Shown here in pieces: positions 1 to 10,000 of a DNA stretch of 64,000 nt (positions are counted from its first letter, which is position 1; each line of letters starts with the position of its first letter). The stretch comes from JAFEDN01 sp963818985 (GTDB lineage Bacteria; Pseudomonadota; Gammaproteobacteria; Coxiellales; Coxiellaceae): contig CAWFUJ010000008.1 of the NCBI GenBank assembly GCA_963818985.1, forward strand, positions 1 to 64,000, read 5' to 3'. Position numbers and translations under genes: made by a program. The notes beneath the pieces were generated by a model, which searched no databases, was not told the origin of the DNA, and saw nothing but the letters and a program-made list of their open reading frames with translations.

Positions 1-660
1 ATAGTTTGTTGCCATGACTGCCATAATTGCCAAGCATATCTCGCGTATGAATCCGTATTATTATTATATACGTTAAAAATACTACCTACTTCTTGCCAGT
101 GTTTTATTTGAAAGATTTCAAGTAAAGTATCGGCAGGATACGCAGCTAAAATTTGCCATACATCAGCAGCTTCCGGCATGTGTTTTTCTTCCGCCAATGA
201 GGCGGTACTAACCTGAGTCGTATGAGAAATTTTTAACTCATTCGTTCTACATTCCTGTCCAGATACATCTTCATTAACACAAAATAATAACTTGGCAAGT
301 ACGCGCCGAAAATTGGTAAGAGCCGTGGTGGTGGTTTGTTCCACTGCGTTTAATAGATGTTCGATCGACGGCCAAGATCCCAGGCCAATGTTTTCCAGTA
401 ATGCCTTGCATAAAGTAATGCTAAACTCTGAGTAGCCATGATCTTGAGTGAGCTGGTGAAATAATTCCAATCGTTGCCAAGCGGAATCGTGGTCTTTATC
501 AGTTAATAGAGGACGATAGTCCGCGAACTTCCAATGTTGTTGCTGCGCGCCACAAATGCGAAATAATGGGTTAGGTTCATGGCCTTCGCGATGAATAATG
601 AGCGTCAAAAAGCCTTTAATGACAATATATTCCCCATTTAACCATAAATATCCCGCATGG
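1..660 (-). pseudogene. Left-edge tail fragment of the decayed LRR/transglutaminase gene
   Basis: Reading the minus strand in the frame of codon 608-606 gives an uninterrupted reading from about position 680 to the window edge, with no good start codon of its own. The product begins with words such as AGYLWLNGEYIVIKG and FLTLIIHREGHEPNPLF and contains many Trp, His and Leu residues. It joins the preceding fragment (stop TAA at 638-640) by a one-base frame change near 640-700, so I read it as the continuation of that gene. I do not recognise a domain. Confidence is moderate that it is former coding sequence and low for any function. Confidence 0.45.
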
Positions 661-1230
661 ATGTGGGTTCTAATTGATAAAATAAAGAGGTATTCAGAGC
701 CTCAGCCTCGGTGGCGATTAATACCACCTCTCCTCCTTCAATGAGTAGGCGGGCAACTCCCTGTAATACGCGGGGAAAGCGCGGGATTTCCCCAGGCTTG
801 CCTTTCTGCATATGGTAATCTTCGATAATTTTATCGCCATCGATCTCGCTATGAAGAAACACAATTCGACTATCAGCCGGGATTTTTTTCTGGCGCTGCA
901 GGTCGGCCAAGGTCGCTAAAGGTTGATTAGATTCAAAGACCCGGCCTCTTATCTTACTCTGATCAATTTGATTTTTTTCCTCCAGCAGTTCTGCCTCAGG
1001 TTTAATATATAAAGCCATTTGCTTCTGAAGTTGACCTCGCTGATACATAGTTTCCAGCTCACCGAACCAGCGTTGCCACTCCTGTTCACTCGGTAATACG
1101 GTGACGGTGATCAAAATGTGAGTTTTGCTGTCGGCCTCTAAATCAGCAGGACCTTCAGTGGTAGTGACGATATCATTTTTAACTATGAGTGACAGGAAAA
1201 AAGTCTCGTAAACATTGTTTCAGGGATTGA
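638..1230 (-). pseudogene. Fragment of the decayed LRR/transglutaminase gene (158-aa ORF)
   Basis: The open stretch runs from just after an in-frame TGA at 1220-1222 to a TAA at 638-640; its first ATG gives 158 residues (638-1114). Reading continues upstream of that ATG (IVTTTEGPADLEADSKTHIL), so the ATG is not a natural start. The fragment is in the same frame as the pieces at 1316-1897, 1955-2191 and 2192-3770, which suggests a single former gene. No domain was recognised. It has no visible ribosome-binding site and its stop adjoins the next fragment. A predictor would call it a hypothetical protein; I infer a pseudogene piece. Confidence 0.5.
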
Positions 1231-1315
1231 AAATAACGGTTTTCCAACCATGCTGGCCAGCCCATGATTTTATTTGATCTGAGTCTCGCAGTAATGGCAG
1301 CCAGGAAGGACGGCG

Positions 1316-1897
1316 TCAAAGGGAATACTGCACCCATAACCTAAACTTCTTGGGTGCTGCTGGCCATTTGATTGGGCGGACTTGACCATTGATCAAGACC
1401 GATTGCTTTGCATACATTTTCATAAAAAAATTAGCGACTTCTTTGTCAAGCTGCTGTTGGTTTTGAGGATCGGACGGCGGATTTTGCAGAACTAAGGGCT
1501 TGGGTTTTTTTTCATCAAACGCTGACAGCAAGGGGCTGGCTGATAAACTGGGCTTTTTAGTTTTAGCATCAATCTTTAGTTGACCTTTGAGGCGGTTTTC
1601 CCAAAATGGATCGTGATCTAATATGACTACCAATGACTGATCAGGGAGCGGAGTATCAGCTAATAAGGTTTGGCAAAGACTGCCTTCAAAACTTATTTCT
1701 GAGTATAATTGATTGAGTTCAGGCTGACATTGACTAGGAATGGGGACCTTGCTACACCGTCCCAGTAAATCACTTTGAGCCTTCATGGTTTTACTCACCA
1801 GGGAAATAACTTTAAATAGATTGGGCGAACGAGGCAAGGCTGAAATTTTCCAACTTAGGTTCCAAATCCAATAGACAATGAAAACGGGTGGTGTCAA
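1316..1897 (-). pseudogene. Fragment of the decayed LRR/transglutaminase gene (193-aa ORF)
   Basis: Codes for up to 193 residues ending at TGA 1316-1318; the same frame then reads on past the stop (RRPSWLPLLRDSDQIKSW). The first 20 or so residues of this ORF are probably spurious: over 1830-2020 another frame gives a more protein-like product (VPVILLINWTQIDTTRFHCL), which merges into this ORF near PRSPNLFKVISL. The middle has a Pro/Lys-rich patch and the motif PLVLQNPPSDPQNQ. No family was recognised. It is interpreted as part of the same broken gene as its neighbours. Confidence 0.5.
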
Positions 1898-1954
1898 TTT
1901 GCGTCCAATTAATCAATAGAATGACCGGTACTTTGTGAGCTATTAATCGGCTTA

Positions 1955-2191
1955 CTAATCCTGGCTGCTTTTCCAATAGTTGCCTGTGTCGGTAACAATA
2001 TTTACCGTCAATAATGTTAATAATTCTTTGGATGAACTGATATACTCAAAATGCCAATCGGGATGATGGGCGCGTAAATATTTAGCTAGACCTAACATCA
2101 GCCCGTGAGGAACACAGTCTTGGTCGTATGTGATCAACGCTCTAGTTTTGCTGAAGCAGTCGTTGCCAAAAACGGGTATAATGATAGCCAG
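1955..2191 (-). pseudogene. Fragment of the decayed LRR/transglutaminase gene
   Basis: Directly continues, in the same frame, the 499-aa ORF that stops at TGA 2192-2194. It reads RALITYDQDCVPHGLMLGLA, then AKYLRAHHPDWHFEYISSS, before the frame is lost near 2020, where the sentence is picked up in a different frame (GKYCYRHRQLLEKQPGLVSR). Across the TGA itself another frame (SLTGYHYTRFWQRLLQQ) looks more protein-like, so the stop may be caused by a pair of one-base indels. No domain was recognised. Confidence 0.45.
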
Positions 2192-3775
2192 TCAAAGAGT
2201 ATGTATGTAAGGTTTAAATTCAGCTGCAACGGTGGTTAATATTTGCAGAGTAAACTCCATGAGTTTTTGTTCTTCAGTGAGTTTTGGCTTGAATAGGGTG
2301 GGAGTTAAATTTTCACTTTGTTTAACTTTCGGCGTTGTTTTAACCTGAGCTTTAGGAATGGTTAACGGTTCAATTTTATAGTCGGCAGGTACGCCTCCTA
2401 AATATTTATAGATATGACATTTTTGATTGCCATTGCCATGGGTTGATAGGGCAGTAGGAAAAGTATGTATTTCACACTCTGTTAAAAACCAAGGTATTGT
2501 CAAGGTGTCATTCAATATGTGCATTGCATTGCACAATAAGACGAAAATATAAGCTCGATGTCGACAAGCACCGACTTGGTCTAACATCACATTGGCGACT
2601 TTGTTTAATCCAAGCGGCAGCTTGTAACCCAATAAAGTAGAACAATTATTCCCTTTAGTTTCTCCCACGGTAAAACCGCGGATTGGGCCAGTCATCTCAT
2701 CGGTTCCACAATAGATCGAAATTAAATTGATTAATTTAAGTTGCTTAGCTTGTAACGATATTTTTAGCTTAGAAATTTCTTGGGCTGTCCGCCAAAATTT
2801 CACGGCGTTGGGATAAAGCGTTTCAAATTCAGGAGTAGGATTAAGTGCTGCGGCGATTAGTTTTTTAAATAATTCATCGATGGCAGGGTCTGACTGATTG
2901 CCGATCTGTTGCGAAGTTAATTTTAATGGAAACAGGGGGACCGAAGCGCAAAGGTAACGAAATTTTAGCGGCGGTAGAGATTTTTCATCTCGACTGTGGT
3001 AGCGAGTCACGCTAACAGCTATCTGGTAAGTAGGTAGCATTAGCCTGAAGCGAAGTGTAGCGGTGGGGTCTGAGCAAGCAAAATAAAGCATGGTTTCATG
3101 GATCTCGCGGCTGGGGAGCAATATCCACTTCTTAGAAAGATCAGCTTCGAACTCTGCTAAATATAGGCGGGTGGTGAATTGAGTTTTTTGTTCTTGCCAT
3201 TGAGGATGGGCTTTTCGCCAAGCTGCTGCGGTGGTTTGTAAAAATTCTTCATCTAAAGAATTAAAATCCACGAGTGACGGCGACAAGTCCTGGTAATCTG
3301 TCGATTTATTTTTAAACTGCAATTCTCCCTCAGAAACGATAATGCAATTGGCTACGGTCAGACGATTATCATGGACATTAAAACAGTCATCTTTATTTTC
3401 GACGAGGTACCATTGTGGAAAACAATCTTTCTGGCAATCATCAAGACTGGTATGATTATCAAATATCATTTTCTTCTTAGCCAAATTCGAAGCAAGTGTT
3501 GCAGTGCTGCGAAAAAAAGTGCGTAGACGTTCACTTTCATACTTTACTTCTTCGGGGGTGCAAAGAGAAATACCCCTGGGAGTCGTTTTAAAGAATTTTG
3601 CCTCGCTAGAGATTTTATCAGGATCAGTACAAGAGAATGAAAAAAACTGTTGGTCTGATCGCAAATGGATTCTTCCTTTCAATTGACGCATTAATTTTAA
3701 TGCATCGAACTTGAGATAGCGGTTATTGGATAATACTAAGATCGCTAACTTTTTAGGCAGTTCCCAGTTATCAAA
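2192..3775 (-). pseudogene. Transglutaminase-like (CRHR) fragment of the decayed LRR gene
   Basis: The longest intact piece: 499 residues from its first ATG (3691), but the frame is open to about 3775 and the extra N-terminal sequence (LAILVLSNNRYLKFDALKLM) looks like a leucine-rich repeat, so that ATG is internal. Near the end is VGACRHRAYIFVLL, with the Cys codon at 2564-2566, followed by a TECEIHTF segment and KYLGG. This Cys-then-His layout is that of bacterial transglutaminase-like papain-fold domains with a 'CRHR' motif. Such domains act as cysteine proteases or acyl transferases; the activity here is inferred. The fragment ends at TGA 2192-2194. Likely originally an effector-type protein together with the LRR region upstream. 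Confidence 0.6.
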
Positions 3776-4625
3776 AATGTATACTAATTCCGTGCAATTC
3801 CAACAAGTCTAATTTGAGACATTTATTTAGACTTGACAATTCAAGAAGAGGATATTGCAAATTGTTAAATATAATTTGTAAACTCCTGAGATATTGACTA
3901 ATGGATGGTGCAGTCAGTAAAACTAAGTTGCGAATTTGGTTCAATTTTATTTTTAATTGAGTTAATTGAGTAAAATGCTTCAATATCTCAGCTAATTTAA
4001 CTAATACAGTTTCTTGTTTTATAATGGACAGCTCAAGTTCGGTAATATTAGGTAAATAATGAGCCATTTTAGCCAGTACTGGGAGTTTTTCCTCATCGTC
4101 AATTTCGAACGATGCTCTTTGAATTGTGGGTATATATTTTAAAGTTGTGGCGTTAAATAAAATTAGGATGGCAGCATTATCTATTTGATTGATAAGGGGA
4201 AAATAAGTCCCTTTAATAATAGATTCGACTAAGTCAAATTTATTGCGATGATTGAGCAGATAAGTTAAACAAAACTCTAGAGAAAATTTATTAATATCTG
4301 ACCACGGGAGGTAAGGACTCACTCGATGGATTTTAAAAAACAACTGATCCAATTGTGTTTTTGTCCAACTATAATCAGCAAAGACGAATCTATTAATATC
4401 AACGATCTTGGTCAGTTTATCTTGAATATCCTCAGCACGAGCAGCGGTAAAATTTATTGCTGTTAACTGCTGATGTAAAGTCAATAAATCAGTGATCTTA
4501 GTAGGGAGGACCATATGATAGGTATTTTTAACCCAAGCCACTAATACACAGTCAGTCTTCAGTATGTTTTCCCAGAAGAAACGAACATTCTTGGGAGAAT
4601 ATCGGGGGGAATCAGTAGTTGCCAA
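3771..4625 (-). pseudogene. Middle fragment of the decayed LRR gene (284-aa ORF)
   Basis: This ORF lies in a different frame and overlaps the upstream LRR ORF by 67 bases; it ends at TGA 3771-3773, a few bases from where the transglutaminase-containing frame becomes open. Its C-terminal half has repeated Leu/Ile spacing (ITELELSIIKQ, LTQLKIKLNQI, LRSLQIIFNN, LDLLELHGI), consistent with degenerate leucine-rich repeats. The N-terminal half (HRVSPYLPWSDINKF and neighbours) is unrecognised. Best read as the continuation of the LRR gene after a frame change at about 4560-4660 and before another near 3775. A separate gene is possible but no ribosome-binding site is evident at its first ATG. Confidence 0.5.
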
Positions 4626-5470
4626 TCCAGCAATAATAAAGATTTTTTTTGTTGGGTACGTCGGTACTGAATTTCGACTAGGGGAGGTTGACCACGAAAC
4701 CAGTTCTTAACTTTAAACATTCCTGAAGATTCACTAGTGGGAATTTCTACCCGCTCCGCCTTCGCATCATAATAATGCATTTCTTTAAATTGTTCTTGTA
4801 ATTTGGGTCCGTGAACATTTATGTAGTTGTTAACCATGAGTTTTCTTTGGATCAAAATATCTAACTCTTGGGTCGAATTTTTTTTCCACTCGCCCACGCT
4901 AGAGAGCGTGTGATTATGTTGCAGTAATTCAAGCAAAGCTTTTTTATTGGCGGCGGTGAACTTTTTAGGATTAAATAATAATTCTTGTAAGTGTGGATTT
5001 GTTCTTACAGCAGAAAGTAAAGCGTTAACGCCAATCTCATCGATGTGATTATCTATTAAAGATAAAAAATTAATGCTTTTGTTCTCAGTCATGGCTTTTG
5101 CAAGCACGAGAGCGCCGGCGCGCTTGATTTCATTGTCATCTAAACAGAGTTTTTTAAGATTTAAGCTGGTCGCTAATCCATCAGCTAAAGTGATAGCGGC
5201 TTTATCGTCAAGATGATTCTGATTTAAAAAAAGCGTGTTAATCCCGTCGCTGAGCTTCCAACCCTTGACAAAGGCAGGCATTTGTGCACTTTTGATCAAA
5301 ACCCGCAGCTTAGGTTGTTTAATAGAACTCATTAGCACAGTAATTGTTTGATCATCTAGAGGATGAGCATCTAATTTTTCAGTCTTTTTCACCTCATGAA
5401 TTAAAGTGAATAAATCGATTTTATTTTCTGAGTCAATTGACAATTGTTGTGGTGGTTTATCTTTTTTCAT
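4559..5470 (-). pseudogene. Leucine-rich-repeat protein, N-terminal part (broken gene start)
   Basis: This 303-aa ORF begins MKKDKPPQQLSID and has no signal peptide. From about residue 70 it carries NLR/ribonuclease-inhibitor-type LRRs: INTLFLNQNHLDDKAAITLA, then LKKLCLDDNEIKRAGALVLA, then INFLSLIDNHIDEIGVNALL. Such repeats bind protein partners. The C-terminus (SSGKTY) is probably out of frame, because the sentence continues in the overlapping 284-aa ORF. It is the 5' end of a gene that once covered at least 5.4 kb. Cytosolic LRR proteins of this type in intracellular gammaproteobacteria are often secreted effectors; that role is inferred, not shown. Confidence 0.6.
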
Positions 5471-5650
5471 CTCGTTCTCATGATTTTAATTTTGATTAAT
5501 TAAATATTTAAATTAAGTGATAGTAGAATTCTATACTTTGTACAGTACTACTGTATCTTAAAAGCTATCGATATGAAAAGTATTAGAGTCATACCGACTA
5601 AGGCCGCTCGTGCATAGACTGTTGCCCTCGACTTTGATTTTAAAATCATC

Positions 5651-5656
5651 TATAAT
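5651..5656 (+). promoter_or_regulatory. Probable -10 box of the guaBA-tadA operon
   Basis: A perfect TATAAT lies 29 bases upstream of the guaB ATG. No good -35 is present; the best candidate at 17-bp spacing is TCGACT (5628-5633). A GATTTTAAAATC dyad (5636-5647) lies between them. The ribosome-binding site is GGGG at 5674-5677. Confidence 0.5.
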
Positions 5657-5684
5657 GACTTGCTTTTAATGATGGGGTAAAAGT

Positions 5685-7157
5685 ATGGAAATTCTCGAAG
5701 AAGCCTTGACCTTTGACGATGTTCTTCTTCTGCCTGGGTATTCAACCGTTCTCCCCAAAGATGTTTCTCTGACCACTCATTTGACCACTCATATTGCTCT
5801 TAATATTCCTATATTGTCTTCAGCTATGGACACCGTCACCGAAGCCAAATTGGCAGTGTCTATGGCGGAAGCTGGCGGAATAGGAATCATTCATAAAAAC
5901 ATGAGCCCTGAGCAACAAGCGACTGAGGTGCGTAAAGTTAAACGCTATGAAGGCGGTATAGTGGCCAATCCTATCACTTTAACTCCCAACACCACCTTGG
6001 GCCAATTAATCAAATTAACCGAAGAATATCATATTTCCGGCATGCCAGTCGTTGAGGGGAAGCAATTAGTCGGTATTATCACCCATCGAGATATTCGTTT
6101 TGAAACGGATCGCAATCAAAGCGTTGCTAATTTGATGACCCCTAAGGAACGATTAATTACCATTGAAGAAGGTGCAAGTCGGGAGCAAGTTATCAATATG
6201 TTCCGCCAACATCGGATAGAGAAACTGTTAATTGTGAATAAAGATTTTGAATTACGCGGAATGTACACTGTCAGAGATATTCTTCGGTCTCAACAAACCC
6301 CATTTGCTTGCAAAAATAGTGCCGGACAATTGCGGGTGGGAGCCGCAGTAGGGCCAGGTGAACAAGCGACTGATAGAATTTCGGCTTTAGTCGCAGAAGG
6401 GGTTGATATCCTCGTGGTGGATACCGCTCATGGATTTTCAAAAGGGGTCATTGATCAAGTCAAATGGATTAAGCAAAACTATCCTGATGTACCAGTCATG
6501 GCTGGAAATATTGCCACCGGTGACGCAGCTGAAGCGTTGTCAGCAGCGGGAGCCGATGCAGTAAAAGTCGGCATGGGCCCAGGCTCAATTTGCACAACTC
6601 GCGTGGTGGCCGGCATCGGTGTACCACAGATTACCGCAATTAATCGGGTTGCCACCGCGCTTAAAAATACCAATGTGAAAGTGGTGGCAGACGGTGGCAT
6701 TCGTTTTTCCGGAGATGTTTGTAAAGCCATCGCTGCGGGCGCGCATGCCGTCATGATTGGCGGTTTATTTGCTGGTACCGAAGAAGCGCCAGGTGAAGTG
6801 GTTTTATATCAAGGTCGATCTTATAAATCTTACCGTGGCATGGGTTCGGTTGGCGCCATGTCGCAAAAAGATGGTTCTAGTGACCGTTATTTTCAAGAAA
6901 CACAAAGTGAAGTGGGTAAGTACGTGCCAGAAGGAATTGAAGGACGAGTACCATTTAAAGGCTCATTAAAAGCGGTTATTTATCAACTCGTAGGTGGTTT
7001 AAGATCTAGCATGGGTTATACCGGGGTGACTAACATTGAAGAAATGCGCAATAAAACTCACTTTATTCGCATCACCCAAGCTGGAGTCCGTGAAAGTCAT
7101 GTGCATGACGTGATCATCACTAAAGAAGCACCCAATTATTGGGTGGATTCAGATTAA
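5685..7157 (+). CDS. guaB: IMP dehydrogenase
   Basis: Oxidises IMP to XMP with NAD+, the committed step of GMP synthesis in the cytosol. The 490 residues are full length for the family. The order is an N-terminal barrel half (EILEEALTFDDVLLLPGYS), a CBS-domain pair at about 95-205, the barrel continuation with the flavin/IMP-site glycine loops, and the active-site loop VGMGPGSICTTR with the catalytic Cys near residue 303. The start is fixed by GGGG about 8 bases upstream. The next gene, guaA, begins at the base after the stop, so the two are translationally adjacent and clearly one operon with tadA. Confidence 0.97.
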   Translation: MEILEEALTFDDVLLLPGYSTVLPKDVSLTTHLTTHIALNIPILSSAMDTVTEAKLAVSMAEAGGIGIIHKNMSPEQQATEVRKVKRYEGGIVANPITLTPNTTLGQLIKLTEEYHISGMPVVEGKQLVGIITHRDIRFETDRNQSVANLMTPKERLITIEEGASREQVINMFRQHRIEKLLIVNKDFELRGMYTVRDILRSQQTPFACKNSAGQLRVGAAVGPGEQATDRISALVAEGVDILVVDTAHGFSKGVIDQVKWIKQNYPDVPVMAGNIATGDAAEALSAAGADAVKVGMGPGSICTTRVVAGIGVPQITAINRVATALKNTNVKVVADGGIRFSGDVCKAIAAGAHAVMIGGLFAGTEEAPGEVVLYQGRSYKSYRGMGSVGAMSQKDGSSDRYFQETQSEVGKYVPEGIEGRVPFKGSLKAVIYQLVGGLRSSMGYTGVTNIEEMRNKTHFIRITQAGVRESHVHDVIITKEAPNYWVDSD

Positions 7158-8735
7158 ATGACTCAAGATATTCATCAACATCGGATTTTAATTATTGATT
7201 TTGGCTCTCAATACACCCAATTAATCGCTAGACGCGTTCGGGAACAGGGGGTTTATTGTGAATTGATGAATTGCGACAGTACAGATCAGCAAATTCTCGA
7301 TTTCAACCCCCATGGAATTATTTTATCAGGCGGCCCAGAGACTTTGACGCGCACCGATACTCCCAGAATATCCGAGATTATTTTTTCTTTGGGTTGTCCG
7401 CTATTAGGTATTTGTTATGGAATGCAAGCCATGGCTTTGCAATTAGGCGGTCAAGTCAACTTGGCGAATAAAAGTGAATATGGATATGCGCAATTATGTG
7501 TGGAAGATTCTCGAGACTTATTGGCTCACATGGAAGACCATGTTTCCTCCCAAGGTAAACCCTTATTAGATGTATGGATGAGCCACGGCGATTATGTCAC
7601 CGCCTTACCTGCAGGATTTCAAATAATTGCCAGCACGGACAATTCACCTTATGCGGGTATTGCCGATTTCAAACGACGTTTTTATGGTTTGCAGTTTCAT
7701 CCCGAAGTCACTCACACCCATCAAGGGCAAAGAATCTTAGCGCATTTTATCTTAGCAATATGCGGCTGTACTCCTTCTTGGACTGCCGGCAATATTATTA
7801 GCGATACCATCCAACAAATTCGTCAACAAGTTGGCAAGGATCGTGTATTAGTGGGGCTATCTGGTGGAGTCGATTCATCGGTGGTCGCGGCTTTACTTCA
7901 TGAAGCCATTGCTGATCAATTGATTTGTGTCTTTGTGGATACTGGATTATTGAGATTGAATGAAGGCGACGAAGTGATGCGTTTATTTGCTAAACATTTA
8001 GGCGTAAAAGTTATTCGCGTCAATGCCAAAGAGCGTTTTATCCAAGCGCTATCGGGCATTGAAGATCCAGAAAAAAAACGCAAACTAATTGGTCAAGAAT
8101 TTATTCGTGTATTTGAAGAGCAAGCTCAGCAATTGTCAGAGATCAAATGGCTAGGACAAGGCACTATTTATCCAGACGTGATTGAATCCGCAAAAACCAA
8201 AACTGGCAAAGCCCACGTCATAAAATCTCATCATAATGTGGGTGGTTTGCCTGAAAAAATGCAGCTGAAATTACTTGAACCGCTCAGAGAGTTATTTAAA
8301 GATGAGGTACGCCAATTAGGCATCCAATTAGGTTTGCCCAGTGATTTGGTTCATCGTCATCCTTTCCCTGGTCCTGGTTTAGGAATTAGGGTGTTAGGTG
8401 AGGTTAAGGACGAATACCTTCAAACCCTGCAAGCGGCCGACGCAATTTACATTGAAGAATTAAAAGCGGGGGGTTTTTATGAAAAAGTTAGCCAAGCTTT
8501 TGCGGTTTTTTTACCGGTAAAATCGGTGGGTGTCAAAGGTGATGCGCGTTGCTATGAATATGTGATTGCCTTACGTGCAGTAGTAACAACTGACTTTATG
8601 ACCGCCCATTGGGCTGAATTGCCTTATAGTTTTTTAGCACAGGTAAGTCAACGAATCATTAACGAAGTACCGTTGGTTTCCCGAGTCGTGTATGATATTT
8701 CCAGCAAACCCCCTGCGACGATTGAATGGGAATAG
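7158..8735 (+). CDS. guaA: GMP synthase (glutamine-hydrolysing)
   Basis: Converts XMP to GMP with ATP and ammonia from glutamine. The 525 residues are standard length. The N-terminal class I amidotransferase domain has its nucleophile in LLGICYGMQAMAL (Cys about 86) and the His/Glu pair in FHPEVTHT (about 180). The ATP-pyrophosphatase domain starts near residue 215 with the P-loop GLSGGVDSSV. The C-terminal dimerisation domain ends KPPATIEWE. It directly abuts guaB and overlaps tadA by ten bases, so all three genes should be co-transcribed. Confidence 0.97.
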   Translation: MTQDIHQHRILIIDFGSQYTQLIARRVREQGVYCELMNCDSTDQQILDFNPHGIILSGGPETLTRTDTPRISEIIFSLGCPLLGICYGMQAMALQLGGQVNLANKSEYGYAQLCVEDSRDLLAHMEDHVSSQGKPLLDVWMSHGDYVTALPAGFQIIASTDNSPYAGIADFKRRFYGLQFHPEVTHTHQGQRILAHFILAICGCTPSWTAGNIISDTIQQIRQQVGKDRVLVGLSGGVDSSVVAALLHEAIADQLICVFVDTGLLRLNEGDEVMRLFAKHLGVKVIRVNAKERFIQALSGIEDPEKKRKLIGQEFIRVFEEQAQQLSEIKWLGQGTIYPDVIESAKTKTGKAHVIKSHHNVGGLPEKMQLKLLEPLRELFKDEVRQLGIQLGLPSDLVHRHPFPGPGLGIRVLGEVKDEYLQTLQAADAIYIEELKAGGFYEKVSQAFAVFLPVKSVGVKGDARCYEYVIALRAVVTTDFMTAHWAELPYSFLAQVSQRIINEVPLVSRVVYDISSKPPATIEWE

Positions 8736-9196
8736 CAATCAGTGAATCAGAGCAATGGATTAATGCAGCTTTTTCCCTAGCGCGGCGTGCACAAGAGCAG
8801 CAAGAAGTTCCGGTCGGGGCCGTGGTGGTTTATAACCAACAAGTGGTAGGTGAAGGTTGGAATCAGCCAATTGGGCTTTGCGACCCAAGTGCGCATGCAG
8901 AAATCATGGCTTTACGTCAAGCCGCATTGCGATTAGGCAACTACCGATTGTTGGATACTACGCTTTACGTGACATTGGAACCCTGCGCGATGTGTTTAGG
9001 TGCTATGTTACAAGCGCGAATTAAGAATTTAGTATTTGGCGCCTGGGACATCCGAGCCGGCGCAGTGCGCAGCGTTTTCCAAATTTTAGATGCCCCACAA
9101 TTGAACCATCGAATTGCTTGGCAAGGCGGAATTCTAGCCGAACAATGTGCTCAATTACTAAAAGATTTTTTCCGCCAACGACGAGAAAAAATTTAG
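8726..9196 (+). CDS. tadA: tRNA-specific adenosine deaminase
   Basis: Deaminates adenosine-34 of tRNA-Arg(ACG) to inosine. At 156 residues it has the cytidine-deaminase-like zinc site: HAEI with His57 and the proton-shuttle Glu59, and PCAMC with Cys87 and Cys90. The ATG overlaps the end of guaA by ten bases, indicating coupled translation. No transcription terminator is seen; a large hairpin repeat (9261-9425) lies directly downstream and may serve as the 3' end. Confidence 0.94.
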   Translation: MGIAISESEQWINAAFSLARRAQEQQEVPVGAVVVYNQQVVGEGWNQPIGLCDPSAHAEIMALRQAALRLGNYRLLDTTLYVTLEPCAMCLGAMLQARIKNLVFGAWDIRAGAVRSVFQILDAPQLNHRIAWQGGILAEQCAQLLKDFFRQRREKI

Positions 9197-9260
9197 TAGT
9201 GTCCATTAAGTTTAATAATTGATGAGGATATGCCAAAATCAATTCAAGATTTTTGTCACA

Positions 9261-9425
9261 CCCGTCAATATTCCCCACCGCCAGGGATTCGCGAGATAAT
9301 CGCAATGGCGGGGCCTGTCAGAGAACTGATTTTCCGTGCGCGCGGAATACGCGCACCCGGAAAATTCGGCTTCCTCTGCCACCCGCCGACAAAGCTAGCG
9401 CCCGGCGGTGGGAAATATTGACGGG
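9261..9425. repeat. Hairpin repeat element, copy A (165 bp)
   Basis: Terminal inverted repeats (cccgtcaatatt at the left, aatattgacggg at the right, extended by ccaccgcc / ggcggtgg) enclose a second inverted repeat built from tttccgtgcgcgcgg and gcgcacccggaaaa, with cctctg near its end. It is the first of four related copies (also 19220-19297, 36093-36224 and 60865-61023). It is intergenic between tadA and ppa. Short ORFs called inside it (for example 9230-9435) are not genes. Confidence 0.85.
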
Positions 9426-9456
9426 GTTTGGTTAAAACAAATAAACGGAGATTGTT

Positions 9457-9993
9457 ATGAATATTAAAGAATTGGCGCCAGCAAAAAATAATCCTGATGA
9501 TATCAATGTGATTATTGAAATACCTGCTCAGGCAGGGATGATTAAATATGAAATGGATAAAGACAGTGGTCTATTATCGGTAGATAGGTTTATGCCGACT
9601 GCTATGTATTATCCAGCTAATTATGGCTTTGTCCCCAATACTTTGTCAGGTGATGGCGATCCGGTCGATGTGCTGGTGATAACTCCAGTCCCCGTGCAAG
9701 CTGGAACTTTGATTCGTGCGCGCGCTGTTGGCGTTTTGAATATGGAAGATGAATCCGGCCAAGACCGTAAGGTTCTTGCATTGCCGATAAAAAAAGTGTG
9801 TGCGCAATTGGCGCATATTGAAAAGTTAAGTGATGTACCAGAAATTTTATTGAAAAGTATTGTCCATTTCTTTGAACAATACAAAGCATTGGAACCTGGA
9901 AAGTGGGTTAAAATATCAGGTTGGCAAGACCTTCAGGCTGCACAACAAGAAATTGAACAGAGCATCCAACGCTTTCAAACCCAAAATAAATAA
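9457..9993 (+). CDS. ppa: Inorganic pyrophosphatase
   Basis: Hydrolyses pyrophosphate to phosphate and so pulls biosynthetic reactions forward. At 178 residues it is a family I soluble pyrophosphatase. It has the signature DGDPVDVLV at about 67-75 with the Mg-binding aspartates, plus YPANYGFVP just before. The start ATG has GGAG seven bases upstream. putA begins eight bases after the stop, so the two may be co-transcribed. Confidence 0.95.
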   Translation: MNIKELAPAKNNPDDINVIIEIPAQAGMIKYEMDKDSGLLSVDRFMPTAMYYPANYGFVPNTLSGDGDPVDVLVITPVPVQAGTLIRARAVGVLNMEDESGQDRKVLALPIKKVCAQLAHIEKLSDVPEILLKSIVHFFEQYKALEPGKWVKISGWQDLQAAQQEIEQSIQRFQTQNK

Positions 9994-10000
9994 TTCAAAG

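Noticed and set aside
1..3775. TGA read through as a sense codon in the LRR/transglutaminase gene (three in-frame TGAs)
   Set aside because: Many intact genes here end in TGA (tmk, nagZ, the TA antitoxin), frame changes also occur, and no selenocysteine-type element is visible. Decay or sequence error is simpler.
9230..9435. Two overlapping ORFs of 60-63 aa
   Set aside because: They lie within hairpin repeat copy A; the codons are the repeat itself.
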